The notes below the pieces were generated by a model that made no database searches, had not been told where the DNA came from, and saw only the letters and a program-made list of their open reading frames with translations. From Elephas maximus indicus (lineage: Eukaryota > Chordata > Mammalia > Proboscidea > Elephantidae), in the NCBI RefSeq assembly GCF_024166365.1, contig NC_064830.1, positions 84,996,721 through 85,060,720 on the forward strand: a stretch of 64,000 bases of DNA, read 5' to 3'. Shown piece by piece: positions 11,112 to 22,732 of the stretch. Each line of letters begins with the position of its first letter. Within the stretch, counting starts at the first letter, position 1. The position numbers and the translations under genes were made by a program.

Positions 11112-11146
11112 GAATCGACTCGGCAGCAGTGGGTTTTTTGTTGGGT
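11112..11146 (+). mobile_element. 35-base AfroSINE (or RTE) 3'-tail micro-insertion
   Basis: The 35 bases GAATCGACTCGG...GTGGGTTTTTTG match only the extreme 3' tail of an AfroSINE. An exact 9-base duplication TAATGATAC flanks the piece at 11103-11111 and 11147-11155. The surrounding L1 sequence resumes without loss. Confidence 0.8.
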
Positions 11147-11751
11147 TAATGATACTGGTGTTGAGCATCTATGCTCAGTGCTTCTTGGCCATTTGTGTAT
11201 CTTCTTTGGCGAAATTTTTATTTGAATCCTTTGTCCAATTTTTAATTGGGTTATTTGTCTTTTTGTTGTTGAGCTGTTGGTGTTCTTTTTATATCCTGAA
11301 TATTAAGCCCTTATCAGAGATATGATTACCACATATTTTCTCCCATTTTGTGGGCTGTTCTTCACTTTCTTGATAAGTCATTTGATGAACAAGTCTATTT
11401 TGCCTTTTGTTGCTCGAGCTATTGGTGTCATATTTAAGAATCAAATTCATTGTTGAAATTATTTCTCAGAGCATTCCCTCTGTTTTCTTCTAAGAGTTTT
11501 ATGGTTTTAGGTCGTAATAGTCATTGATCCATTTTGAGTTAATTTTCATATATGGTGTGAGGTATGGGATCTAACTTCATTCTTTTTCATGTGGCGATTC
11601 AGTTGTCCCAACATCATTTATTAAAGAGATTCTTTTTCCCCCAATGAATGGACTTTACACCATTGTGGAAAATCATTTGACCATAGATATATGGGGTTAT
11701 TTCTGAACTCTAAATTCTATTCCATTAATCTATATTTCTATCCTTATACCA

Positions 11752-11929
11752 GAGTCTTGGTGGGACAGTGGTTAAGCGTTCAGCTGCTAAACAAAAGGTT
11801 GGCAGTTTGATTCTTATCAGCGACCCCTTAGAAATCCCACAGGGTGTCTACTGTGTCCTGTAGGGTCGCTATGAGTTGGAATCAACTCAGTGGCAATGGG
11901 TTTTTTGGTTTTTTTTTTTTTTTTTTTTA
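11752..11929 (+). mobile_element. AfroSINE copy in L1
   Basis: GTCTTGGTGGGACAGTGGTTAAG head, GTCGCTATGAGTTGGAATC tail, and a T-rich end. The flanks ATCCTTATACCA and ATCCTTATGCTA look like the target duplication. Confidence 0.93.
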
Positions 11930-12777
11930 ATCCTTATGCTAGTACCAAACTTGATTACTGTAGCTTTATAGTACATTTTGAAATTGGGATGAGTATTGGC
12001 TTTCCATTTCTGCAAAAAAAAAAAAAAAAAAACTTGCAATTTTGATTAAGGATTGCTTTGGGTAGTATTGACACCCTAACAATATTAAGTCTCCTTCTGA
12101 GCATGGGATGTCTTTCCATTTATTTAGGTCTTCTTTATTTTTTTTCAGCACTGCTTTATAGTTTTTAGCATGCAAGTCTTTCACTTTCACCTCCTTGGTT
12201 AAATTTATTCTTATTTTATTCTTTTGGATGTTGTTGTGAATGGAATTGTTTTCTTAATTTTTTAGATCATTCATTGTTGGTTTATAGAAACGCAACTGAT
12301 TTTTTTTGTGTGTTGATCTTGTAACCTGTGACTTTACCGAATTCACTTATTAGCTTTAGTAGCTTCTTTGTAGATTCTTCAGGATTGAATATCTTCAGTT
12401 GAATATTTTTGTATATAAAGAATCATGTCATCTGAGAATAGTTTTACTTCTGCCTTTCCAGTTTGGACACCTTTTATTTATTTTTCTTGCCTAATTTCTC
12501 TAGCTAGAAATTCCAGTGCAATGTGAAAGTGAGCATCCTTGTCTTGTTCCTTCATCATGGAGTGTGATCTTTGCTGTGGGCTTTCCCATAAATGTTTATT
12601 GAGTTATTTCCCTTCTATTCCTAGTTGAATATTTTTTGTCATGAAAGGGTGTTGGATTTTGTCAAATGCCCTTTCTGCATCAATTGAGATGATCATGTGG
12701 TTTTCCTCCTTCGTTCTGTTAATGTGGTTTATTACATTACTTGATATTCTTATATTGAATCACCCTCGCATTCCTTG

Positions 12778-12988
12778 GAGCCCTGGTGGCGCAGTGGTTA
12801 AGCACTTGGCTGCTAACCAAAAGGTCGGTGGTTCAAACCCACCACTGGCTTCATAGGAGAACGATGTGGCAGTCTGCTTCTGTAAAGGTTACATCCTCGG
12901 AAACTCTGTGGTACGGTTTCTGCTCTGTCCTACAGGATTGCGGTGAGTCAGAGTCAGCTGGACGGCACTGGGTTTTGGTTAGTTTGGT
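12778..12988 (+). mobile_element. AfroSINE copy in L1, well preserved
   Basis: GAGCCCTGGTGGCGCAGTGG is an almost consensus head, with TCGGTGGTTCAAACCCACC, the longer middle, and a GTGAGTCAGAGTCAGCTGGA tail. GCATTCCTTGG on the left and GCATTCTTTGG on the right are the likely target duplications. Confidence 0.95.
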
Positions 12989-13330
12989 TGCATTCTTTGG
13001 ATAAATACCACTTGATCGAGGTGTATAACCCTTTAAATATACTGTTGGATTTTGTCTGCTTATATTTTGTTGAGGATTTTTTATCAATATTCATAAAGTA
13101 TATTGGTCTGTAATTTTTTTCATTGTATCTTTCTTGGTCTGGCTTTGGTGTCAGGGTAATGTTGGATCATAGAATGAGATAGGAAGTATTGCCTCCTCTT
13201 CTATTTTTTGGGATGAATTTAAGAAGGATTAATGTCAGCTCTTCTTTAAATGTTTGGTAGAATTCTCCAGTGATGCCATCTGGTCCAGGACTTTTCTTCG
13301 TGGGGAGATTTTTAATTCTTGCTTCCCCCG

Positions 13331-13775
13331 GTCACTTGGGAGCTCAGAGACCGGCTAAACTGGAGGATTGCCCCTTTTCAGTCCTTCAGGGAGCCCTCAG
13401 ACAGTTTAAAAGAGACACACAACAATCCACCAAGTGAATGCAAGAAGTCTGTTCTGTGCACTCCAGGATCAGAGAATATTCCCGTCTCTGAGAGCATGGT
13501 TTGCATTCTCCCACCCATTGCAGTTACAGCTGCCTAGAAATTGGAAAGGGGGAAGGCCATTGACGGTATAAAGAAAATTTTTTTTTTTTTTTTTTTTACC
13601 GTTTACAAGTTGCCTTTTTCTCGATTTCACATTCATCTAGTTGCTACAGCTCTCCGATTACTTTTTAAAGATCTTACAGAGCTGTTTCTTCTGATCTTTG
13701 GTTGTTTTCCTTGGTAATAGCATCAGGGAGAAGGAGGCATAGAACTGCTCAGGCTGCCGTCTTCTGGGAGTCTCC
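13331..13775 (-). repeat. Possible L1 5' UTR sequence
   Basis: Immediately right of the antisense ORF2 piece is a stretch ending GCTGCCGTCTTCTGGGAGTCTCC, which on the minus strand reads like the GGAGACTCCCAGAAGACGG start of an L1 5' UTR. If it belongs to the same insertion, ORF1 and the endonuclease region were deleted. An internal T-run lies at about 13577-13599. The family is not certain. Confidence 0.35.
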
Positions 13776-14024
13776 TACCTGTTGAATTTTATCTTGAAAC
13801 TTTATTTGACTAAACTTGGCTTAGAGGTCAGCTTTCTACATTGTACACGTTGGACTGATGGTTAAAGGTAAAATTGTCATGTAACAGGAAACATTGAACC
13901 ATGACTCAAACAGTCCTTAATTCTAAGTTGAATTTGCCACTCACCAGTGTATCACATTTGGAATTTTTTGTTAAGGGTGAGAATAAGGAGTTGAGACGAT
14001 GGAAAATGGTCAAAATAAGCATGA

Positions 14025-14180
14025 ACTTTGGAGTCTAGACTGAGCTCTGCTACCAGTTAGCTACAGGCAGTAGCTTAACCTCTTTCAGCCTCAGGCCCCC
14101 TATTTCTGTGACTGGAATAATAATAGTACCTGTTTGGATGTTTTGAAGGTGAATGAGGCACTTAAGCACTAGAAGAGGGT
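14025..14180 (+). repeat. MIR SINE fragment
   Basis: MIR order: TCTGCTACCAGTTAGCTACAGG, CTTAACCTCTTTCAGCCTCA, then an ACTGGAATAATAATAGTACC core and GGTGAATGAGGCACTTAAGC. Confidence 0.75.
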
Positions 14181-15021
14181 TAGACACAGAAGTGGTCAGT
14201 TGGTCCTTAGCCATCTTACCTCACTAAATGCCCTCTTGTCTGCCTCTAAGACAAAGATGTTTCTCCAGTGTCAGTCCATCTTTATTAGCTTTAACTAATC
14301 CTACCAGGTAAGTTTTACGTTTCATTTTTCTGATGTTTTGTCATACATTGAAATCATAGAACATAATCAGACCCTAGCTGCTGCTTGTATCAAACCTATC
14401 TCACTTTTAATACAAAGTGAAGTTTTAATAAGTGGACATTTTTTCTTACTAAAAAAAAATTGAATACTTTTGTCATCTCAGGCTCTTGCATAAGAATTTG
14501 TCACCTGAAATTTGGCAATTATGCTATTAAACTGTATTACTTGCAGCTACTACTTTATATCTTACTTCATTCCCAAGTGGTTTGGATTCAGCTTACAAAA
14601 AAGGTAATTCACTCAGATAAAAATAGCTAGATGAGGAAGCCAGAGCAGAGGGGGAAATGGAAATGATGGAGAAACAAAGTTACCTCAGGGATAGGGGAAT
14701 ACCCAGCAGTGACTGGCATGAGACCCAGCTCTGCCATCTCTAAGTAACTGATGTAGAAGCTTGGATGTTGTAACTTGCAACCACGGGAACCTTTGTTTTG
14801 GGATGAAATGAGACTAAAGCAACATTCAGGCCACTGCTGTGTTTTATCAGAAGTGCATAGCTGGAAAGCTGTGAACCAGGGTTTTTCTTTACAACCTTCT
14901 CAAACCTGTCAATGAATGGAAGTCACTGGTTTTTCCTTTTTCACCCTTACTCTTCCCCATGTTGCTAAAATGTACTTCTTCCTCCTTCTGTCAAATTAGT
15001 GAAGTCAGAAACCTAAGACAC

Positions 15022-15500
15022 AGCCTTTTTTTTTTTTTTTTAATAATATAACATACCATACAATTTACTCTCTCGTAGTCTAGAATTCTGTGACTTTTAG
15101 TATATTCAGGGTTGTATATCCATCACTACAATCAATTTTTGAATATTTTCATTAATGTGAAAAGAAGCCCCGTACTCCTTAACCAGCACCTCCCAATTCT
15201 CTCATCTCTGCAGCCCAAGGCAACTACTAATTTACTTTTTGTCTCTATAGATTTTCCTATTCCCAACATTGCATATAAATGTAATCATTTAATATGTGAT
15301 CCTTTGCAACTGGCCTCCTCGCCCCGCTTAGCACAGCGTTTTCAAGATTTATCCATGATGTAGCATATTACCAGTACTTCAGTCTTTTTATAGTTGAATA
15401 ATACGCTATTTTATGGCTATATCACATTTTGTTAATCCATTCATCAGTTGATGGACATTTGGATCTCACATTCTTGATTCCTTCCTTCCTTCAACTTCCA
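15022..15500 (-). mobile_element. Antisense L1 3' end fragment
   Basis: It starts with a run of T, then TAATATAACATACCATACAAT and a long stretch typical of an old mammalian L1 3' UTR read in reverse, ending near TTGATGGACATTTGGATCTCAC. No ORF2 frame is kept. Confidence 0.75.
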
Positions 15501-15984
15501 TGTCCAATCCATGTGTAAATAGTGTCCGTTCTACTTCCAAAATATATAGTGTATGTGTCCATTATCTCTTACCACCTCAGCAGCCTCAGATGATCTTCCT
15601 TTTTCCAGGCTTGCTTCCCTTGCTTCGAATCCATTTTCCACACTGCGGTAAAGCGAACTTTATTACTTCCCTTCTTAAAACACTTTAATATAAAAGAACC
15701 CCTTATTGTGCGTTCCATAGCCCTGCGTGAGGATGTTACAAAGTCGGATGCGTTTGAGGAACAGACATACAAATGTGTGCAGAGGTGGCTGGGCATAGGC
15801 CAGTCTGGAGTCCTAGGGCCAATGGCTAACCAGAGCATACACATCGCACCCCTGGGCCTTTGAATTCCGAACGTTAAAACAAGACAAACTTGGTCATCCC
15901 TGCCCTTCAAGGTTAGGGCTCCACTCCTTAATGTTATGTACTGTCTCACTTCCTGTTTTCTAGACACCATGGTTTTGGAAGGTC

Positions 15985-16245
15985 TTTCAGTTCCTCACAC
16001 ATGCCAAGCTATTTTCCTCCTCACGTCTTTGCTCAAACTGTCCCCATTGCCTAGATCTCTTCCTCCAACCTGTTACATGCTATCTCTGCCCCTCCTCGTC
16101 ACACACTGTCTCCTTCTCAGTTTACTTTTTTTTTTGTCTTTCTCTCCGGTTAGAATATAGTGTCACTGAGGGCAAGGACCCTGGTTGTCTTACTTTTCTA
16201 TCTACAGCATTTGGCACAGCAGCTGAAACTCTTCTAATGAGTGAA
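15985..16245. repeat. L2-like LINE fragment
   Basis: Pyrimidine-rich sequence with CACACATGCCAAGCTATTTTCC, CTTTGCTCAAACTGTCCCC and GGGCAAGGACCCTGGTTGTC, phrases common in L2 3' regions. The open frames here follow that composition. Confidence 0.6.
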
Positions 16246-16449
16246 TGATGTGTTTTACTTCTTCTATGAAGCAGTAGTCATTTTAATATGTGTTTAAAAT
16301 GGCTGTTTTCAGTTTGGAGAGTAAATCATAATCTAAGAAAATAAATGATTGTTTCTAACTGAGATTAAGCTGTTTTCATGGATTTCACACTCATCTTGTT
16401 AACACATATTTTCAATGCTGTGTTATCACAAGTGGCTGAAGTACAGTGT

Positions 16450-16526
16450 TATTGTCGTCGTTAGTTGCCGGGTTGATTCAGACTCATGGTACCCCCATGT
16501 GTGCAGAGTAGAACTGCTCAAATATA
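16450..16526 (-). mobile_element. AfroSINE tail fragment
   Basis: Only the 3' half is kept: GTTGCCGGGTTGATTCAGACTCATGG and GCAGAGTAGAACTGCTC. The head is missing. Confidence 0.8.
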
Positions 16527-17035
16527 AGGTAGACTTAGAAATAGCCTGATGAGAGAGAATGTCCGTTTCTTTTTATTATGTGTATATCCTGGATATACAT
16601 GAATACACAGTTTCCTGGATTCTGGGATATGGTTCTTGCCACTCATGCTGTTCCTTACCACAATCCTTTCTTCACCACAGTTCTTTCTTCCTCCCTCCAG
16701 TGCTGCTCATTGACCCCAAAACATGAATCTCAACAAAGGGGTCACTGTGCTTTTTCTCAGTTTAGGCCAAAATACAATGTTTTAGTAAGTTAGAAATAAT
16801 TTTGTACTCATATTCTGGTCACTTATTGTTGATGGTTGTGTTCCTCATATCCTTCTTGTAATGAAATACCTGAAATGGTAATTGCAGGCTATACCTGCTC
16901 CTCAGTTACCAACTGTCTCATTATGTGACATGTGTTTACAACAGTAAAAAGTCTCCTATCTGGCTAGTTGGCGCATCAACATCATAGGTTTGACAGTAAC
17001 AATTGCCAGGGTGCGAGGCGAGAGGTAACGCTGGC

Positions 17036-17245
17036 TGTGATGGTTAAGGTTATGTGTCAGCTTAGCTGGGCCGTGATTCTCAGTGGTTTGGCAGTTATGT
17101 AATGATGTCATTTGCCATTTATGTAGTGAGTTAGTTATCCTTCATTTTGTGATCCTATATGGTCATCCTTCATTTTTACATAATGCCAATTTCACGTAAC
17201 GACCTGGTCTTTGGAACCTAATCATGTTGATTAGCCAGGAGAGGG
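17036..17245 (+). repeat. ERVL/MaLR-like LTR fragment
   Basis: It begins TGTGATGGTTAAGGTTATGTGTCAGCTTAGCTGGGC and continues with TGATTCTCAGTGGTTTGGCAG, typical of the 5' part of MLT2-like LTRs. The rest of the LTR is not recognisable. Confidence 0.5.
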
Positions 17246-17455
17246 TGTATTTTTTAAGCAGTGAAACTCTTTTTTTCAAATGAAGAGAGTTAAAAATGGA
17301 CCTCTGAGCTCTCCTATCTCCTTATATCTTCGCATAATCTATAGAACACAGTTGAACCCAGAGATCTAATAGAAAGTTGTCTTATAATTGAGAAACTACA
17401 AGAATAGATTCCATAGTGTATTTTGCATTTGTTTCACCATCATCTTTCTTTTTAG

Positions 17456-17614
17456 GTGCTATTTCAAGTGGTTTCAGGCTGGAAGAATCTCCATTTGTTC
17501 CCTATGACTTTATGAACAGCAGTACTTCACCAGCCAGTCCTCCGGGTTCAATAGGAGATGGCTGGCCACGTGCCAAATCGCCTAATGGCTCTAGCAGTGT
17601 TAATTGGCCACCAG
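17456..17614 (+). CDS. TNRC6A: TNRC6A coding exon (first half of PAM2 region)
   Basis: A 159-base exon between TTTTTAG and G|GTAAAA. It encodes (G)[51 protein letters not shown] and one base of a glutamate codon, matching mammalian TNRC6A closely. Its last residues (VNWPP) begin the PAM2 motif that binds the MLLE domain of poly(A)-binding protein, and the motif continues in the next exon. Its Trp residues (GWP, NWP) belong to the set used by GW182 silencing domains. The length is a multiple of three with the same split phase at both ends, so skipping it would keep the frame. Confidence 0.96.
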
Positions 17615-18271
17615 GTAAAATGCTAACTGCTTCTTTTATGACAGTATGTTTCCATTAAGGTATTCTTACATCTGGACTCAATTAGCTAGTGATTTAGTCC
17701 AATTCTGTGTTGTTGGATTGATTTATGCTAGATCAGAAAGATTGTAGAAATGACAAATGAAAAGTTGAACATAAAGTCTTGGGCATATGAGTGTATTTGG
17801 TGTGTTAGCAGTGCCATTATGCTCCATACAGTGAAGGCAGGATGGGTCCCATTGACCAGCTTGAAGGATAATATTAAAAAATCTTAATTCATAGAGCCTG
17901 TTCATCTCTTTAGGAACTAACTTGACAGTATCTTCAGTTGTATTGGGGAATTATCAGAAATGCAACTGGCCCGCTTTGTCCTACACAAGTTGCTATCGCT
18001 TTGAGATTTGTCATAAAGCACTTTAAAATGTTTGTGTTTAAAAATAAACGGGAAGAGATGATTTCAGTTATATAAACTTTCAGGGTACATTATTCATAAA
18101 GAACAGTTTATATTGTACTAGCTGTGTTACTGAACCAGACTCTTGGGATTTTAGTATAAGTTGGAAAATATTTGAGAGTTGCATAGCTTTAAGAAAAAAG
18201 TTCTGCATATTTAATAATGCATTTTGAAATGATAATTAAGCTTTGAACTAATTTAAAATTTTTCTTTCCAG
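17615..18271 (+). other. TNRC6A: TNRC6A intron, 657 bases
   Basis: A short GT-AG intron ending TTTTTCTTTCCAG. It is AT-rich, and I recognise no repeat in it. Confidence 0.85.
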
Positions 18272-18412
18272 AATTTCGCCCTGGTGAACCATGGAAAGGT
18301 TATCCAAACATTGACCCCGAAACTGACCCTTACGTCACTCCTGGCAGTGTCATAAACAATCTTTCAATTAATACTGTGCGGGAAGTTGACCACCTCAGGG
18401 ACAGGAACAGTG
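18272..18412 (+). CDS. TNRC6A: TNRC6A coding exon (second half of PAM2)
   Basis: A 141-base exon that starts AATTTCGCC after TTCCAG and ends AACAGTG before GTATGT. It encodes [35 protein letters not shown] and [21 protein letters not shown], completed with the preceding exon, is the GW182 PAM2 core, whose aromatic residue enters the PABPC1 MLLE pocket. It is a multiple of three in length. It is the most diagnostic exon for PABP binding in this window. Confidence 0.97.
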
Positions 18413-21400
18413 GTATGTAGGAGGGCACAAGGCGGAATTCTGGATATTTAAGAATGTCTCAAAGCAGGTGTGAAACTTTCAGCAGCAGAAGTCACACCAG
18501 CATTACAGAGCATGTCACACCCAAAGGAATCATGAAAATGAAAACAGAATTCTCCTTAATTTTCCCATAGTTGATTCTTTAATATGGCCATTTTTAAAAT
18601 GATGAGGCTTTATTGTCTTATCATTGGATGTGGTAACAGTTAATACAAAGGACCAGTAGCATTTGTTTTCCATTAATCATGTTTATAAATTCTGGATACT
18701 GAAGGCCTTTGATCTGGAGTGGCAATTAGGCTTTCTTTGTCTCCCAAAAGTATAAAAAGAAGACCAATCAATGTAAGGGTCGCTGCAGTCCAGATGCACT
18801 TTTAACGTAAAAATTTAATTTAAAGAAAATCCTCATATTTTCTACCACATGGTTATTTTTCACCATAAACATTTGCATGCATGATTGTGCACTAGAGAAA
18901 GGTAAATGAAGTGAATGAAAATCTTTTCTTGGTTTCTGTGACACATATCCTTTCATCTCTCTCTTTAAATAGTTGATAAAGAAATTGTGACACAGCATAT
19001 TAAATATATTATCTGTTAAACAAGTGTTTGCCACGTCACAGTGGTAAGAAAAGAATCCTCCTCATTCTCAAACAGCCAGATTTAACAGACAGCTGATGGA
19101 AGTCATCGAGGTGCTAATTTCCCAGGAGAAAAGGGGGTCAGGGCCAACTGATAATGGAAGAACCCGATGGCTTGCAGGCACAAGGGTTTTATCTTGTTTT
19201 TTTTTTTAAAGGAGGTACTGGTAGACCTGTCAGAGAGAAAGGAGGGAAACAGGACCCTGCTGCCTCTTCTTTTCCTTGACTCAGGGTGAACTGGGGAAGA
19301 AAGACAAGACGCCACACTGGCCAGGGATGCCCCACTAGAGCTCCATTTCAGACAAAAACAGACATCTTATGTGGCATGATAGCAAGTTACTTACTTCACC
19401 AGATCATTATTTTGTTTCTTTTCTTTGTAAAGCTCTAATTTGAAGTGGATGTTTATTTGAAGACCTCCAGTTTTTAGCTGATTTTAAAGATAGTGAATAG
19501 GATTTGTTCTTAAAGTCTTTGATTCTGTATCTGCAGCCTTAGTGTGGGCCAAACTATTCCTTTCTTGCCTCAAGGTGGCACCAGTTTATTTCATATTTAA
19601 CTTGATTGTGGCATGTGATTGTGCCCTACTGGGACGGAAAAGCTACAAGTTGGGAGGTGTTTCTGACAGACAGGAAGTGTAAACCAGTAGCTACCATCTC
19701 ACCTGATGTGATTGAAACCGGTAGCTGATTAATTGAAGAGGTCAGTTGTAGGAGGGAATCATAGTAAATTATACATCATGTCCTGAGCATTTAATTTTAA
19801 CTTCAATGTATATTAATTTGCCAGTATTTTGATATAAGTCATGGCCTTTTCTTTGGAGTATTAATCAGGTGATTGGTGTTGCCTAGTGTCTTTCTTGCAT
19901 AAAGTAAAACCGTAATACAATGTCTCTATCAGTTTCAATTTCTTTAAAGTAGAAAGGAACTTAAAGGTATATTTGGGAAGCAGTCTAAGGGTAAAATCCT
20001 TCCAGATCTTTGGTTTTTCCTTCATATTTGTTATAACTACCCATCCTGTGCCTAATTGATACCAGATTTTTTTTTTCAATAAAATATTTCTGTAATCTTC
20101 AGCTTAGTGTCCATGTATGCACCTCTTTTTACTTGAGTATTGAGTGATTTTCCGTATAGAGAGCGTCTAATGTGGTGAGAGATGAAAGAGATGCTGTTAT
20201 TCTGCCTCTAGAATAGATTATACCTCCTTGCAATGAGGTACATGGGGGCTGAGAGTCTGGTGAAGTCCGTCAGAGAAGGACTTTGACCAGTAAGGGGCAG
20301 ATGGCGAGCAGGGGTTAGTAGACGGGACAGTTTTAGAGTGGTAACAGTATGGCTTGCGAGTCCAGTGTCTGGAATTTTAGCCCAGATTATTCCACTAACT
20401 GTGACCCTGGGCCATTGCTTCCTGATCTAAAAATGTAGGAGTTGGGGAAGATCTTGAAGATCCCTTGTGGCTCTGAAATGGTTTAATTCCATGAGGTAAA
20501 AGAGAAATGCTGAAAAGGAAATCCACCTCTTCGGAAGGGTTGCCCTCTATTCTCTTCTGCCAGCCCAGGTTGGTAGAGTACTTTTCTACCGCTTCATGTC
20601 CACACACACACTCTTGGTTGTATTTCCTCTCACCTCATTCCAGATTAGTGGTAGAGTGTGAGCTGTCTGGTGTGGGTGTCCAGGGGCGTGCCTGGCAGGC
20701 TTCCGAGGTGCTCTGAATCTCTGAGCCTCACCATTCTAGGCTTGCTGCCTTATAAGCATTCACTCTCTTTCTAGCCCTCACTTGCACCAGTTAACTCTTG
20801 TCATAGGAAGTTCCCTGGGAGAAACTTCTCTGGGCTAACCTGGGGTCTGTGAAGAACAGTGAGTCAAAGCTACCCATGGGAGTATTTTATTGCTGTCTGT
20901 CTGGGGTGGCACATAGCCTAGAGGGAAGTGCAGCTTTATCAGAAGGAGCTTCAGGGAAGGTAGGTCTGAGGCAGCCCTCCAGTAGTAAGAATGTGTTCAT
21001 TAGTATTACAGCAGATGATTGTATCTCTTTAGTGCTTTTCTGAATAGCCTAGACATCAAGTATATTTCAGAGACACATTTGATCAGTGCAGGCTGGTGTG
21101 TGTATTGTTGCATATCATTGTCTTAGCTCAGGTCCCGCCGTTTCTTACATAGAGCCTCCTCACTGTTGCCCAAATGATTTTTTCCTACACACAGATGTGA
21201 TTATGACATTTCCCTGCTTGAAAACAGCTTCTTACTGGCTCCAGGATGAAATACAAAGTTAAAGTAACTTAGACCAACCCTTATAGTCCGACTCCCTTCC
21301 ATCTTCTAGTCTCTTTCTGCCCCGCTCTTTCTTTCTTCCCCATGTCCTATTGATCTTCCTTGCATCCTTCTCTCCAACCACACCTTGCTGTTTCTCTAAA

Positions 21401-22255
21401 ACACTGTAATCTTCAAGCAAGGGCCAAACTTGGTCATGTTCCTGTTGGCTGCTATACTTAGCATGATACCTAGTATCTTAGAGATACTTTCTCTCTGCTT
21501 CATTGAATGAGTCAGAGAGCGAGAGACCATCTGGGAAAGGCTAATTCAGGTGAAAGGAACCAAACAAAATTATGAGTAGCTGTTACATGTTTGTGAAACA
21601 GTGAAAAACCCAGACTGCGGGGCAGCCTGGGAAAATTAGGAAATTATAGAAGGTTCTAAAAGTCAAGAGAGGAGTTTAGATTTAATATTAAAGGAAGTAA
21701 GAAACCACTGAAGATTCTGAGTTGGAAGAATCAACATTTAAAGTGGGTAATCTGCGCGTGGTGGGCAAAATGGATTTGAGTGGGAAACCAGTTAGGGAGT
21801 GGTCGTAGTGATCCAGGTAAGGGTCAATTCTGGAGCTAAGCTAGAGTAATGATCAAGTTGATTTAAAAAAAAAAAAAGAAATGGGAAGAAATAGTAGGTC
21901 TTGGAGACTGGATATGGGTCTTGATGGAGAAGGATGAAGACCTAGTAGACCTAGGAGAGCCAGGGGTTGTCACTTATCTCTGTTGCTACAGCTAGTTGTT
22001 AGAGTATATTCTCATGGAGAGTTGTAGGAAAACAGGGAGCCATGGTAAAAACAGTTAGCAAGCCATCTCTGAGCATGCTTTTGAAGGCAGGAAGGAAGGT
22101 GCAGTCTTCGGTACAGTCTGTTTCCCTCATTGTACCTGTTTCCTTTTTCTTGTGGCATGCTGTTAAGTTTCACCTTCGCTCGATGTTTTTGCTTATTTTT
22201 AAATGCCGTGTCCTTGGTTCTGGTGCATGACTAATTGGACTCTTCCCCCATGTAG
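18413..22255 (+). other. TNRC6A: TNRC6A intron, 3.8 kb
   Basis: A GT-AG intron that ends CCCCATGTAG. It is less repeat-laden than the first intron, with no AfroSINE. Apart from the L2-like block at 21120-21960, I recognise nothing in it. The open frames are short and carry no known motif. Confidence 0.8.
21120..21960. repeat. L2-like LINE fragments
   Basis: 21130-21500 reads like an L2 body (TTACTGGCTCCAGGATGAAA, then CCTTGCATCCTTCTCTCC, CCAAACTTGGTCATGTTCC). 21540-21960 is purine-rich sequence (GAAACCACTGAAGATTCTGAG, GATCCAGGTAAGGGTCAATTC) of the L2 3' style. The boundaries and the joint between pieces are approximate. Confidence 0.5.
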
Positions 22256-22363
22256 GGTCATCCTCATCCTTGAACACCACGCTGCCTTCAACTAGTGCCT
22301 GGTCATCCATTCGTGCCTCCAACTACAACGTTCCCCTCAGCAGTACAGCACAAAGCACTTCAG
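22256..22363 (+). CDS. TNRC6A: TNRC6A coding exon (serine/threonine-rich linker)
   Basis: A 108-base exon running from GGTCATCC after CATGTAG to TTCAG before GTGGGT. It encodes (G)[35 protein letters not shown], a low-complexity Ser/Thr linker carrying one Trp (SAWSS). Its length is a multiple of three. The junction to the next exon (TSA|RNSDS) keeps frame and matches TNRC6A. Confidence 0.95.
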
Positions 22364-22732
22364 GTGGGTCACACCCTGACCTTGCCAAGGTCCATCTCAG
22401 AAGAAGGAAGGAATTTAGTTACAACCAGTGGCTGTGGATTCTTTTTTATTCCCTCTTTTTTTGGGGAAGTTGAGAGAATATATTTGTGAGGCCTTTTAAC
22501 ACCATTGTCCCTTTTTGCACTTAGCAGTCATCTACTAAAATAATCAGTTTTCACCAAAGTGCTTTCTCTGATCTGAGAGCCATTTCAGGCCTGTAATTAA
22601 ATTTAATCGCTCAAAGCAGTTCTCATATTATCCGTGATGAAGGACCTTTTTGTAAAAAAAATTTCAACCCTCACAGACTGATACATTTGTAAAATAAAGC
22701 AAACATGAATTTTGAACGGCTAGCACAATAAT

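Larger units (their letters stand above)
10125..13330 (-). mobile_element. Antisense L1, 3' UTR and ORF2 C-terminal half
   Basis: The left end is a T-run (the antisense poly(A)) followed by L1 3' UTR-like sequence. Beyond it lies antisense ORF2, including a frame at 11966-12190 with HAKNYKAVLKKNKEDLNKWKDIPCS, the conserved block before the ORF2p C-terminal domain, and upstream reverse-transcriptase sequence up to about 13320. The reading frame is broken. AfroSINEs sit inside at 10648, 11752 and 12778, and a 35-base piece at 11112. The insertions are therefore younger than this L1. Confidence 0.88.
2188..17455 (+). other. TNRC6A: Large TNRC6A intron
   Basis: A 15.3 kb GT-AG intron that ends in a pyrimidine-rich tract and TTTTTAG. 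It is mostly transposon-derived, and the copies are listed separately. I saw no skipped exon: known TNRC6A proteins run directly from ...NSSKHG to AISSGF. Stretches with nothing recognisable are about 4500-5030, 8540-9330, 9900-10120, 13780-14020, 14180-15020 and 16530-17035. The 15580-15930 stretch may be degraded L2. Confidence 0.8.

Noticed and set aside
12778..12850. tRNA gene in the AfroSINE head
   Set aside because: It is the tRNA-derived head of a SINE present in about two dozen copies.
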